A DNA stretch of 64,000 nucleotides from Candidatus Physcocola equi (GTDB taxonomy: Bacteria > Bacteroidota > Bacteroidia > Bacteroidales > Paludibacteraceae), in NCBI GenBank assembly GCA_018064855.1, contig JAGHUM010000068.1:1-64000 (forward strand), in the 5' to 3' direction. The notes below the pieces were generated by a model. That model ran no database searches and was not told where the DNA came from. It saw only the letters and a program-made list of their open reading frames with translations. Position 1 is the first letter of the stretch. Every line of letters starts with the position of its first letter. This document shows positions 56,419 to 64,000 of this stretch, one piece after another. Both the position numbers and the translations under genes were made by a program.

Positions 56419-57920
56419 AAAGACATCTTCTTTTTATAGTTTCGTTGACAATAGCTTCTTTGCAGGCTTTGGCGACCGACGTTATGCTTGAAAATTGTGA
56501 GACTTTGTCTTTCGATAAAGCCAGAGGTGAGGATTGTCAGGTGCTGAAGGGAAATGTCCGTTTCCGTCAGGATGCTACGCTGATGTATTGCGACAGTGCG
56601 TATTTCTATTCCAACAAGAATAGTTTCGACGCATTCGGTCATGTGCGCGTGGTAAGTGATAGTACGACAATGAGCTCCAATAAGATGTATTACGATGGTA
56701 ATGAAAAAATCATGCGTGTGCGTGAAAACATCGTGATGCAGAGCGGCAGATTGCGTCTTGAGACCAATAAATTGGATTATTTCCGAGTGAAGGGTTATGC
56801 TTTTTATGAGGAAGGTGCAAAAATATCGGATCCAAGATTTGAATTGACTTCTCAAAAAGGTTATTACTATCCCAATCAGAGCATGGCTGTTTTCAATGAG
56901 AAAGTGGTTGTGTTCGGACAGGACTACAGAGTGGAGACTGATACGTTGAAATATAACTCTAAAACAAGTTTTGCTGATGTCTTGGGCCCGTCTGTGATCT
57001 ATCGCGGCAAATATATCGTACACACGACTAAAGCCTGGATGGACAACGAAAATAACGACTTCAAGTTTTACGAGCGCACCACCATTGAAGATAAGGATAA
57101 AACGCAGAAACTCATTGCAGACACTATTTTCATGAATCAGGCAAGTGGGGTGGCGCAGTTATTTGGCAATGTTGATGCGATAGACAATGTGCGACATGTT
57201 GCAGCTAAAGGCGGCTATGGCTATTTGGAGCAGCGCCCGATGGCGAAAGGATATTTCACCCGGAATGCGGTCGTCAAAGAGTTTTCGGATAAAGATACGC
57301 TCTACCTTCATGCTGACACGCTTCGCTTGGTGACGGACGAGGCCACAAAAGAACGACAGATACAAGGACATCATAACGTGCGTTTCTTCCGAAACGATTT
57401 CCAGGGAAAGGGCGAACATATGTTCTTCCTTGAAAAAGATTCGATGATGTATATGGTGGGAAATCCTGTGCTTTGGGCCGATGCCAATCAACTTACGGGA
57501 GATACTGTTCGCTTGTATATGAAGAATAGAAAACCGGATTGGTTGCACATTGTGGGAAAGGCATTGGTGGCCCAGCGTGACGATTCTCTCAACTATAACC
57601 AACTTGGAGGAAAGGAACTGTTTGGTTATTTTGAAAACAATCTGTTCAGAAAAGCAGTGATGAAAGGGAATGCGGTTTCGGTCTATTTCCCAAAAGATAA
57701 AAAAGGTGATTTGGTGGGCGTGGTGCACAACACCGGAAATCAGATGACCGTCTTCATTGATGAGAAGCGAAAGTTGGAAAGAATCTTGCTTGAACCTGGG
57801 ACCGATGGCACAATGTATCCTCCATTTGAAGCTCCGGAGGAGGCGTTGTTCCTCAAAGGTTTCACTTGGCAGCAAAGCGTGAGACCGAAGAAACCTTCTG
57901 ACGTTTTACTTGAGTTTTGA
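56415..57920 (+). CDS. OstA-like LPS-transport protein
   Basis: The product has 501 residues. A signal peptide ends near LQALA/TDV. Residues about 30-200 have the OstA/LptA beta-jellyroll pattern of repeated short strands (VLKGNVRFRQDATLMYCDSAYFYSNKN is one of the repeats; also GHVRVVSDSTTMSSNKMYYDG). Such proteins bind lipid A in the periplasm; Bacteroidota OstA-like proteins combine LptA-like domains and are thought to serve LPS export. It lacks the beta-barrel of LptD. It starts within the stop codon of the surA-like gene. Together with the two isomerases it makes an outer-membrane assembly group. Confidence 0.85.
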   Translation: MKRHLLFIVSLTIASLQALATDVMLENCETLSFDKARGEDCQVLKGNVRFRQDATLMYCDSAYFYSNKNSFDAFGHVRVVSDSTTMSSNKMYYDGNEKIMRVRENIVMQSGRLRLETNKLDYFRVKGYAFYEEGAKISDPRFELTSQKGYYYPNQSMAVFNEKVVVFGQDYRVETDTLKYNSKTSFADVLGPSVIYRGKYIVHTTKAWMDNENNDFKFYERTTIEDKDKTQKLIADTIFMNQASGVAQLFGNVDAIDNVRHVAAKGGYGYLEQRPMAKGYFTRNAVVKEFSDKDTLYLHADTLRLVTDEATKERQIQGHHNVRFFRNDFQGKGEHMFFLEKDSMMYMVGNPVLWADANQLTGDTVRLYMKNRKPDWLHIVGKALVAQRDDSLNYNQLGGKELFGYFENNLFRKAVMKGNAVSVYFPKDKKGDLVGVVHNTGNQMTVFIDEKRKLERILLEPGTDGTMYPPFEAPEEALFLKGFTWQQSVRPKKPSDVLLEF

Positions 57921-57954
57921 AGATAAATGCACAAGTCTGTAAATCATAAAATAA

Positions 57955-58473
57955 ATGTCGGCAGTTAAAAGAATATTCCTGGTAGGCTTCATGGCCAGTG
58001 GTAAAACCACTTCAGGTAAACGAATTGCGGAAAAGTTTAATCTCGATTTTATCGACCTTGATGTTTACATTGAAAACCGTTTCCGCAGGACCGTTTCTCA
58101 AATCTTTGCAGAAAGAGGCGAAGAGGGCTTCCGCAAGATTGAGCACAACATGCTGGAAGAGGTGGCCCAGTTTGAGGATGTCGTTATCGCGGCAGGGGGT
58201 GGCACTCCTTGCTTTTTCGATAACATGCAAATCATGAATGATAACGGAGAAACGGTATATCTGAAAGGCACTCCAGAAATGCTTTGCTCAAATCTGACCA
58301 TAAACGGCACTGCAAAACGTCCGCTTGTGGCAGGCAAGTCAAAAGAAGAACTGATTGCTTTCATCAGTGAAACATTGGCTAAAAGAGAGCCATTTTACGC
58401 ACAGGCAAAACATACTATCCAGTGCGACGATTTTTCTGACACGCTTTTTGAACAACTGTTGTCGGACAAATAA
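57955..58473 (+). CDS. aroK: Shikimate kinase
   Basis: The product has 172 residues. The P-loop is GFMASGKTTSGK (about 11-22), slightly unlike the common GxMGSGKS. The shikimate-binding block FIDLDVYIENR, the FRKIEHNML block, GGGTPCF and the lid NGTAKRPLV follow in order. It phosphorylates shikimate in the aromatic amino acid pathway. It lies 34 nt after the OstA-like gene and 24 nt before guaA and probably shares their transcript. Confidence 0.95.
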   Translation: MSAVKRIFLVGFMASGKTTSGKRIAEKFNLDFIDLDVYIENRFRRTVSQIFAERGEEGFRKIEHNMLEEVAQFEDVVIAAGGGTPCFFDNMQIMNDNGETVYLKGTPEMLCSNLTINGTAKRPLVAGKSKEELIAFISETLAKREPFYAQAKHTIQCDDFSDTLFEQLLSDK

Positions 58474-58497
58474 TCATAGAATATTATAAAACACAAT

Positions 58498-60045
58498 ATG
58501 CAGAAAATCATCATTCTCGACTTCGGTTCGCAGACGACTCAACTCATTGGTCGCCGCCTCCGCGAACTGGACACTTTTTGTGAGATCGTTCCTTACAACA
58601 AATTTCCAGAGAACGATCCTGATGTGATCGGCGTTATCCTCAGCGGTTCGCCATACAGTGTTTACGACCCTGAAGCCTTCAAGGTGGATTTGAATCAGTT
58701 CCGTGGCAAATATCCTATTTTGGGTATCTGTTATGGCGCTCAGTTCATGTCTTACACCCTTGGTGGTAACGTAGAACCTGCTGGTACACGTGAGTATGGT
58801 CGTGCCAATCTTCAATATATCGAGGCTGGCAACAAACTTTTCAAGGATTTCACTCCAAATTCACAAGTCTGGATGAGTCATGGTGATTCAATTACAGCCA
58901 TTCCAGAAGGTTTCCGTTGCATCGCTTCTACAGATAAAGTGAAGTATGCGGCTTATCAGAGTGAGACAGAACCTATTTATGGCGTGCAGTTCCATCCAGA
59001 AGTGTTCCACTCTTTGCAAGGTACACAGTTGCTCAAAAACTTCGTGGTTGATATTTGTGGAGGTGTTCAAGACTGGAGCCCGGCTTCGTTCGTTGAAACA
59101 ACCGTCGCGGAATTGAAAGCGCAAGTGGGCAACGACCGTGTGATTCTTGGTCTTTCTGGTGGCGTGGATTCAAGTGTGGCCGCTGTTTTGTTGAACAAGG
59201 CTATTGGCAAGAATCTGACTTGTATCTTCGTGGACAATGGTTTGCTCCGTAAGGACGAATTTAAGAATGTATTGAGAGATTACGAATGCCTCGGCTTGAA
59301 TGTAATCGGTGTTGACGCAAGTGCAAAGTTCTACGAGGATTTGAAAGGCGTGGAAGAACCAGAAAACAAGCGTAAGATTATTGGCAGAGATTTCGTTGAG
59401 GTATTTAATGCTGAGGCAAAAAAAATCACCGACGCCAAGTGGTTGGGACAGGGTACGATTTATCCTGACCGTATTGAGAGCTTGAATATCACAGGCCGCA
59501 CCATTAAGAGCCACCATAACGTAGGTGGTCTTCCTAAAGACATGAAACTGCAACTTTGTGAGCCTTTGAAATGGCTTTTCAAAGATGAGGTACGTCGTGT
59601 AGGTCGTCAGTTGGGTATTCCAGAGCACCTCATCGGCCGCCATCCTTTCCCTGGACCAGGTCTTGGTGTGCGTATCCTTGGTGATATCACTCCTGAAAAA
59701 GTACGTGTTTTGCAGGAAGCCGACGATATCTTCATTCGTGGTTTGCGTGAATGGAAGACAATGGTCGATGGCAAGGAAGTTTCCCTTTACGACCAGGTTT
59801 GGCAAGCGGGTGTAATTCTTCTCCCTGTTAAGAGTGTAGGTGTGATGGGTGATGAACGTACTTATGAACGTGCTGTTGCTCTTCGTGCGGTTACCAGTGC
59901 CGATGCTATGACTGCAGACTGGGCCCATCTCCCTTATGAGTTCCTTGCAAAGGTCAGCAATGAGATTATCAATAAGGTGAAGGGTGTTAACCGCGTTGCC
60001 TATGATATCTCTTCAAAACCACCTGCAACAATTGAGTGGGAATAA
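58498..60045 (+). CDS. guaA: GMP synthase (glutamine-hydrolysing)
   Basis: The product has 515 residues. The class I amidotransferase domain holds [15 protein letters not shown] (nucleophile Cys near 78) and the His-Glu pair in [10 protein letters not shown]. The ATP-pyrophosphatase domain holds [14 protein letters not shown] (about 218), and the C-terminal dimerisation domain ends in [12 protein letters not shown], the usual GuaA end. It converts XMP to GMP, following guaB. Confidence 0.97.
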   Translation: MQKIIILDFGSQTTQLIGRRLRELDTFCEIVPYNKFPENDPDVIGVILSGSPYSVYDPEAFKVDLNQFRGKYPILGICYGAQFMSYTLGGNVEPAGTREYGRANLQYIEAGNKLFKDFTPNSQVWMSHGDSITAIPEGFRCIASTDKVKYAAYQSETEPIYGVQFHPEVFHSLQGTQLLKNFVVDICGGVQDWSPASFVETTVAELKAQVGNDRVILGLSGGVDSSVAAVLLNKAIGKNLTCIFVDNGLLRKDEFKNVLRDYECLGLNVIGVDASAKFYEDLKGVEEPENKRKIIGRDFVEVFNAEAKKITDAKWLGQGTIYPDRIESLNITGRTIKSHHNVGGLPKDMKLQLCEPLKWLFKDEVRRVGRQLGIPEHLIGRHPFPGPGLGVRILGDITPEKVRVLQEADDIFIRGLREWKTMVDGKEVSLYDQVWQAGVILLPVKSVGVMGDERTYERAVALRAVTSADAMTADWAHLPYEFLAKVSNEIINKVKGVNRVAYDISSKPPATIEWE

Positions 60046-60061
60046 TTAAGAGTTTAAAAGA

Positions 60062-60104
60062 TAAAATCTCCGTTGTCGCACCTGTGACAATGGAGATTTT
60101 TTTA
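60062..60104 (+). terminator. Terminator of guaA
   Basis: AAATCTCCGTTGTC (60064-60077) pairs with GACAATGGAGATTT (60086-60099), with one G-T pair, and is followed by T residues. It lies 18 nt after the stop. From 60105 to 60224 nothing further is recognised. Confidence 0.93.
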
Positions 60105-60224
60105 TGTTTACCAGAATCGACTTGCGGCTGTCCGTATAAGCAGTGATAATTGACGGATATTATGAAAATTCTTGGCTTGGATGTTCATAACGCCTCCTCG
60201 TTGGATGTGCTGACACATATATAA

Positions 60225-60270
60225 ACAATCCCCATTGTTGAAACCAATGAGTTTCAGCAATGGGGAATTA
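60225..60270 (-). terminator. Terminator of the acyltransferase-lipoprotein pair
   Basis: AATCCCCATTGTTGAAAC (60227-60244) pairs almost fully with 60251-60269 over 17 or more bases, with loop CAATGA. On the minus strand it lies just after the stop at 60311. It is a very long stem, and may also slow read-through from guaA. Confidence 0.85.
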
Positions 60271-60310
60271 TTTGTGATCTCTAAAAAGGAGACTGCCGTT
60301 TTAGGAATGC

Positions 60311-60847
60311 TTATTCAGCTGCAGGCGCTGTTTGGTCTGGAGCAGATTCTGTCTGTTTGCCCAATTTGATGTGCTCTGGCTTCAGCATTTTGCCGTCTTT
60401 GGTGATGCCGATGAGGTCCAATTCCTTTACAGGCTCATTGTTTTTGTCCAACAGTAAAGAACGAGAGAATGAGAACATATAGCCATAGCCTTTTTCGCTT
60501 GATTGCATGGCGTTTTGTACGTCTGCTCTGTAGAAACCATAGTTGGCTGAAATGTAGTTACCGCCTGCGCGGACAATGAGTTTCGACAAACTCTTGGTTT
60601 CAGGGCCCATAGCCCAACCGTTTATGCGGATGGTGTCACTTGCGTCGAAGTCCAAATTGGTGTATGAAATGACTGTGCCGTTACATACGTCAATGGAATA
60701 TCCCAACGGCATATCTATGATTTCTTCTTTAGGCTCAGAAACAATTTTGTTTCCGAAATACACATTTGAATCGTGACAGCTGGTCAATGAAAGACCGAGA
60801 CCAAGTGCGGTAATTATGTAGAAACGAAATTTTCGTGACATATTCAT
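60311..60847 (-). CDS. Small lipoprotein overlapping the acyltransferase gene
   Basis: The product has 178 residues. The signal region ends in the lipobox SLTSC, so Cys24 is probably lipidated. A beta-rich segment (about 60-120) has IRINGWAMGPETK and NYGFYRADVQNA. The GWA...YGxxRxDV layout resembles a small module I associate with surface-polysaccharide enzymes in this phylum, but I cannot name a family. The C-terminal tail is Pro/Ala-rich. Its start overlaps the acyltransferase stop (ATGA at 60844-60847), so the two are coupled and likely to work together, for example on a modified surface glycan. That link is inferred. Confidence 0.8.
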   Translation of the reverse strand: MNMSRKFRFYIITALGLGLSLTSCHDSNVYFGNKIVSEPKEEIIDMPLGYSIDVCNGTVISYTNLDFDASDTIRINGWAMGPETKSLSKLIVRAGGNYISANYGFYRADVQNAMQSSEKGYGYMFSFSRSLLLDKNNEPVKELDLIGITKDGKMLKPEHIKLGKQTESAPDQTAPAAE

Positions 60848-61932
60848 TTAGTTGTTTGTTTGTGAATAAAGAGACCAACTGCTGTTGTGACAAGTAAGCA
60901 CATCCAGAAATTGATGGTTAATGCGTAATCGCTGATGTCTAATGAACCGTTGTATGCAAGGAATCCTTTGATGACAAGAATGTGAACCAAGTACAATTCA
61001 AGTGTCGCATTACCCAACAAGAGGAGTGGTTTTGTTGAGAATAATTTTGAAATATAGCCTTTGCCGTTCATGAAAACAGCAATCAGCAAAAGATTTGGTA
61101 TGATCCAACTGAAAATTCTTGTGCCGCATGAAAACTCTGTTATGCTGTTTGCATAAACAAAATAGCCAATGAGTACAGCGACTTCTGCCACGGTGAAGAT
61201 GACAGGATTGTTTGCACTCGATTTTGACAAGTATTCTGATGCTGGGTGGAATAAAAGACCCAAGCAAATGCCCAATGTGAACTCACCAAGTCTTGAAACA
61301 GGAAGCACATATTGCCAATATTCCGTGTTGAGGTCTTTTGTGAAATAGCAGTAGCATAAGGTGAACGAGAAAACGCAAACCGTTGTCACCGCTAAGAGCT
61401 TTGTCCCATTTTCTTTGCCCAAGATTTTTTTGCCGATATATAGGATTGGTAAACTAACCGCATAGAGGAATATGATGGTAGAAATAAACCATGCAATAGG
61501 GTAGATGTCGAAGTAATTGATTGGGTACCATGATTGGAGCATCAATGCACATTTGATGAATTTGCGGGTGAGAGACTCAATCATCCCGTAGTCTGTGTAA
61601 ATCAACGCTTGAGATAAGCCTCCATAGAAATACAAGGAAACGGCAAGCGTGAGAATATAGAGTGGATAAATTTTCTTTAGCCTTTTCAGCATAGATTTTT
61701 TCCAACTCTCCCATGTGAGTTCAATAGTCCTGTTGGATGCGTTGTAGCCAGATACAAAACCGCTTAATATGAAGAAGAATGATATGGAACTCAAGCAAAG
61801 ATTCGTAACATTGAACCAGTTCTGTGTCCATTGACTGACGTGAAGACTGAAAACGAAAAAGAATGCGATAAAACGGAGAAATTGTAGTTGATCTAATCTC
61901 TTTCCTTCCGTTGGGTTAATAGGATTTGACAT
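60844..61932 (-). CDS. Membrane acyltransferase, family 3 (OafA/YrhL type)
   Basis: The product has 362 residues with about ten transmembrane helices. The N-terminal block LDQLQFLRFIAFFFVFSLHVSQW has the Arg and His of the family active-site motif (R...H), and ISFFFILSGFVSGYNA follows. Family 3 enzymes transfer acetyl or other acyl groups from the cytoplasm to surface polysaccharides, LPS or peptidoglycan. The substrate here is unknown. It is the first gene of a two-gene unit with the small lipoprotein. The upstream stretch 61933-62060 is AT-rich; a promoter box was not identified with confidence. Confidence 0.92.
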   Translation of the reverse strand: MSNPINPTEGKRLDQLQFLRFIAFFFVFSLHVSQWTQNWFNVTNLCLSSISFFFILSGFVSGYNASNRTIELTWESWKKSMLKRLKKIYPLYILTLAVSLYFYGGLSQALIYTDYGMIESLTRKFIKCALMLQSWYPINYFDIYPIAWFISTIIFLYAVSLPILYIGKKILGKENGTKLLAVTTVCVFSFTLCYCYFTKDLNTEYWQYVLPVSRLGEFTLGICLGLLFHPASEYLSKSSANNPVIFTVAEVAVLIGYFVYANSITEFSCGTRIFSWIIPNLLLIAVFMNGKGYISKLFSTKPLLLLGNATLELYLVHILVIKGFLAYNGSLDISDYALTINFWMCLLVTTAVGLFIHKQTTK

Positions 61933-62074
61933 GATTTGTTCTGCGTATTAAATTTAATATTTTCGTGTTGTCATCCAACAAAGTTTTAACGAGCAAAATT
62001 ACAATATATTTTGTTTTTTTGCGACAAAATAAATCTTCTTTAACAAGACTACCGATGAAAACAGATGATAAATG

Positions 62075-62118
62075 AAAAAAGTGGGGTGTATAGCCGTTGC
62101 AATACACGCCCACTTACA
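62075..62118 (-). terminator. Terminator of the glycoside hydrolase gene
   Basis: AGTGGGGTGTAT (62080-62091) pairs with ATACACGCCCACT (62102-62114), with one bulged pair, and on the minus strand a T-run follows. It lies 25 nt after the stop at 62140. Confidence 0.8.
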
Positions 62119-62139
62119 TGTGTATGGTGAATGAACTTC

Positions 62140-64000
62140 TTATCTCAAAACGAATTTACTGCCCACTTTGCCATTGGCGGACACTTTGGTGTAAACCTTG
62201 TCTTTTAAGATGTTTTCTTTGCTGACCAAATGACCGTTGATGTCGTAATAAAGGCATCCTTTCTCGTTGAGCAGAGATTCCGCGCTGATGATTTCAATGC
62301 CGGTCTCATTTGCCGATTTGAATTTCAGCCAGTCGATGTTGACGTAACTGCCCACCAATTCCAGTTTGATGATGTGCTCACCACTGGTGAGTGTTATGTT
62401 TTTGCTGCCTACTGGGATTTCCTTATAGGTACTCCAGTCTTCTCCTGTCTGTGGAATCTTATATTCTTCTGTTACGAGGTTGCCATCGACATAGAGGTTG
62501 AATCCATCTACATCGCCGGCGCAGGATACATTGGCAGAGACTGCATAATCGTCTGTTTTATCCACATTCACGGTATATTCCAGCCATTCTCCTTTTTCGG
62601 TGTATCCAATGGCAAAGCCGCTTCCGCCGGTGACAATATCCACCCCGTCTTCACGGAATTCACCGCCCTTGTTCTCGTCATCGTTGTCAAGATAAGAGAA
62701 CCCGGGACCTGCAATGTCGTATTTCTCTGCCTCTATAGTGCCAGGAATTGGTGCTGCTGTGCTTTCGTAAGGGTATTGTGGCACATTGACTGGTGTGAGG
62801 TAAACACGGTAGCCATAGAGTTTGCTTTCTATTTTCACGGGTACGGTAAGACTTCCATTGCTCAATGCCATTTCTTCTTCGGAAAGAAGGTCGGTACCAT
62901 TCACAGGTTTGTCTTTGTCTTCCCAAACAACGCGTTCGATTTTTACTTTGACTTTTCCTCCTAGAAAATCTGGGAGTTTTGAGAAAACCACGTTTACGTC
63001 TCCTTCCGTATTGCCTCCGAGCACAAGGCTTGCGCAGTTGCGAACCTTATCTACTGCCGCGAATCCGTCCACACCGTCACTCTTATCGTTTGGCGGCGTT
63101 ACTCTGGCCATGTATCCTTCCATGTCGCCATACCATTTGTAGAGCCACCAGCCGCCTCCTTTTTGGTTCTGTGAGGTCAGCAGACTGCCCAATCTGCCAG
63201 GAAGGCCAGTGAACCACCAGGAAATAGTGGCGCTTTCCACATTGTTTCGTTCAAACTTGGCGATGAATGGAACTGAATATCCGGGACAACCTTCAAATTT
63301 CTGATTGGCTGCGTCGGAACCTGCGCAATACTCGTTGATGCAGAACGGACGGTCGGATATATCCAATTCTTTCATGAGTTTGCGCACATCTTCCACAGCG
63401 CCTACAAAACCGCCGCTTCCCCATTGGTGCCAGCAGATGAGGTCTGGCAAACAGTTGTTTTGCTTGCAGAAAGAAAGGAAATCTTTCATGCGGTCGTGGT
63501 GATAGTATGCGATACAAGGCCCAACGATTTTCGTTCCTGGGTCTAATTTGCGGATAAGGTCGTAAGTGGGTTTCCAAACAGTTGTGTTCAGACTTCCGTT
63601 TTCATTTTTCCATGTTCCGTCTGGCTCGTTCCAAATAACATAACTGTCTATGTTGTCGTAACCGCCATTGACTTTCTTCTTGAGGTATCCTTCCACCGAA
63701 TTGAGCCACGATTGCTGTCCGGGCCATTTGTAAGGCCAGTAGGGTAGAAGGTCTGGAAATGTGATTTGGATTTTTGCATTTGTTCCTTTCAGTCGGTCGG
63801 CAACGATGAATCCGTCACCAAATGGGTGCTGGTTGTTTTTGCCGCCTTCTGGTGGTAAACAAAACATTGAACACTTTAGTGGATTTACCAAGCCGGGAAT
63901 GTCGCTTGGCAGGGTTTCTGTCATGCCATAGAGTGAACCGGAAGCGCAATGGGTGACCGGACGAATGCTGTCCGTCAAGTCCACTTTCAGAGTGGCTGCG
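62140..64000 (-). CDS. Secreted glycoside hydrolase (clan A, GH39-like) with CBM6 and T9SS-like tail, 5' end missing
   Basis: At least 619 residues; the frame is open to the window edge, and the GTG at 63984 is not a real start. The catalytic domain (about 1-330) has an acid/base Glu in VIWNEPDGTW and a probable nucleophile Glu in FCINEYCAGSDA, the spacing and motifs of a clan GH-A barrel. The exact family is not certain; GH39-like is my best guess. Residues from about 410 to 555 form a CBM6 (IEAEKYDI, GEWLEYTVNVD, YVNIDWLKF). The last 50 residues (YYDINGHLVS ... GSKFVLR) resemble a type A T9SS sorting tail. The protein should degrade plant or host glycans outside the cell. Confidence 0.88.
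   Translation of the reverse strand, partial: AATLKVDLTDSIRPVTHCASGSLYGMTETLPSDIPGLVNPLKCSMFCLPPEGGKNNQHPFGDGFIVADRLKGTNAKIQITFPDLLPYWPYKWPGQQSWLNSVEGYLKKKVNGGYDNIDSYVIWNEPDGTWKNENGSLNTTVWKPTYDLIRKLDPGTKIVGPCIAYYHHDRMKDFLSFCKQNNCLPDLICWHQWGSGGFVGAVEDVRKLMKELDISDRPFCINEYCAGSDAANQKFEGCPGYSVPFIAKFERNNVESATISWWFTGLPGRLGSLLTSQNQKGGGWWLYKWYGDMEGYMARVTPPNDKSDGVDGFAAVDKVRNCASLVLGGNTEGDVNVVFSKLPDFLGGKVKVKIERVVWEDKDKPVNGTDLLSEEEMALSNGSLTVPVKIESKLYGYRVYLTPVNVPQYPYESTAAPIPGTIEAEKYDIAGPGFSYLDNDDENKGGEFREDGVDIVTGGSGFAIGYTEKGEWLEYTVNVDKTDDYAVSANVSCAGDVDGFNLYVDGNLVTEEYKIPQTGEDWSTYKEIPVGSKNITLTSGEHIIKLELVGSYVNIDWLKFKSANETGIEIISAESLLNEKGCLYYDINGHLVSKENILKDKVYTKVSANGKVGSKFVLR

Noticed and set aside
60160-60222. 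20-codon ORF starting MKILGLDVHN between guaA and the lipoprotein gene
   Set aside because: Too short, without a promoter box or ribosome site, and lying between two terminators. I see no evidence that it is translated.

Overview
The window reads as a chromosomal segment of a Bacteroidota bacterium, most likely of the order Bacteroidales. The evidence is a complete type IX secretion (T9SS) core operon (porP-gldK-gldL-gldM-gldN), PorP/SprF and OmpA/PD40 proteins, a type B T9SS sorting domain, an OstA-like LPS-transport protein, and promoters of the Bacteroidetes type (TTTG, 19-20 nt, TAnnTTTG) rather than -35/-10 boxes. TAA is the main stop. TAG is also used as a true stop (for example by rimP), so the code is standard. 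No rRNA, tRNA, CRISPR array, transposase or phage gene was seen.

Layout. (1) 1-2.1 kb is an accessory stretch: the tail of an unknown gene, a lipoprotein gene and a formylglycine-generating-enzyme-fold gene. Its C-terminus looks like the variable region of a diversity-generating retroelement (DGR) target. Three copies of a 27-35 bp repeat punctuate these genes. (2) 2.2-20.7 kb, minus strand, is a surface-protein locus: a 3441-residue secreted protein, a 1.88-kcodon SprB-like adhesin with a type B sorting domain, an OmpA/PD40 lipid-anchor-free envelope protein and a PorP/SprF protein. The adhesin reading frame carries an in-frame TAG at codon 85. The two giant genes share a near-identical hairpin just upstream. 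A membrane LytTR regulator lies upstream (21.2-22.3 kb). (3) 22.3-27.2 kb is the rimP-nusA-infB operon. (4) 27.4-33.5 kb holds a secreted, extremely charged coiled-coil protein, a divergent MurC/Mpl-type ligase and a DEAD-box helicase. (5) 33.5-37.4 kb, minus strand, holds two FadL/OmpP1-like outer-membrane proteins and a His/Tyr- and Ser-rich exported protein. (6) 37.7-41.8 kb holds prmA, a PIF1/RecD-like helicase, a methyltransferase-like protein and a DUF2795 protein. (7) 41.9-47.8 kb is the porP-gldKLMN operon, the motor and core of T9SS. (8) 47.9-60.1 kb holds leuS, rplS and guaB, then an envelope-assembly group (two periplasmic prolyl isomerases and an OstA/LptA-like protein), then aroK and guaA. 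(9) 60.3-64 kb, minus strand, holds an acyltransferase overlapping a small lipoprotein, and a secreted glycoside hydrolase with CBM6 that runs off the window.

How the parts fit. The core operon at 42-48 kb would energise and form the T9SS. The 2-20 kb locus supplies large cargo plus a dedicated PorP/SprF partner and a peptidoglycan-binding OmpA protein, as in sprB-sprF style loci. The periplasmic isomerases and OstA-like protein serve outer-membrane assembly. The C-terminal tail of the glycoside hydrolase also looks like a T9SS signal. The most notable items are the amber-interrupted adhesin, the orphan DGR-like variable protein in a repeat-punctuated cassette region, the shared hairpin before both giant genes, and the Mur ligase with an altered active site.
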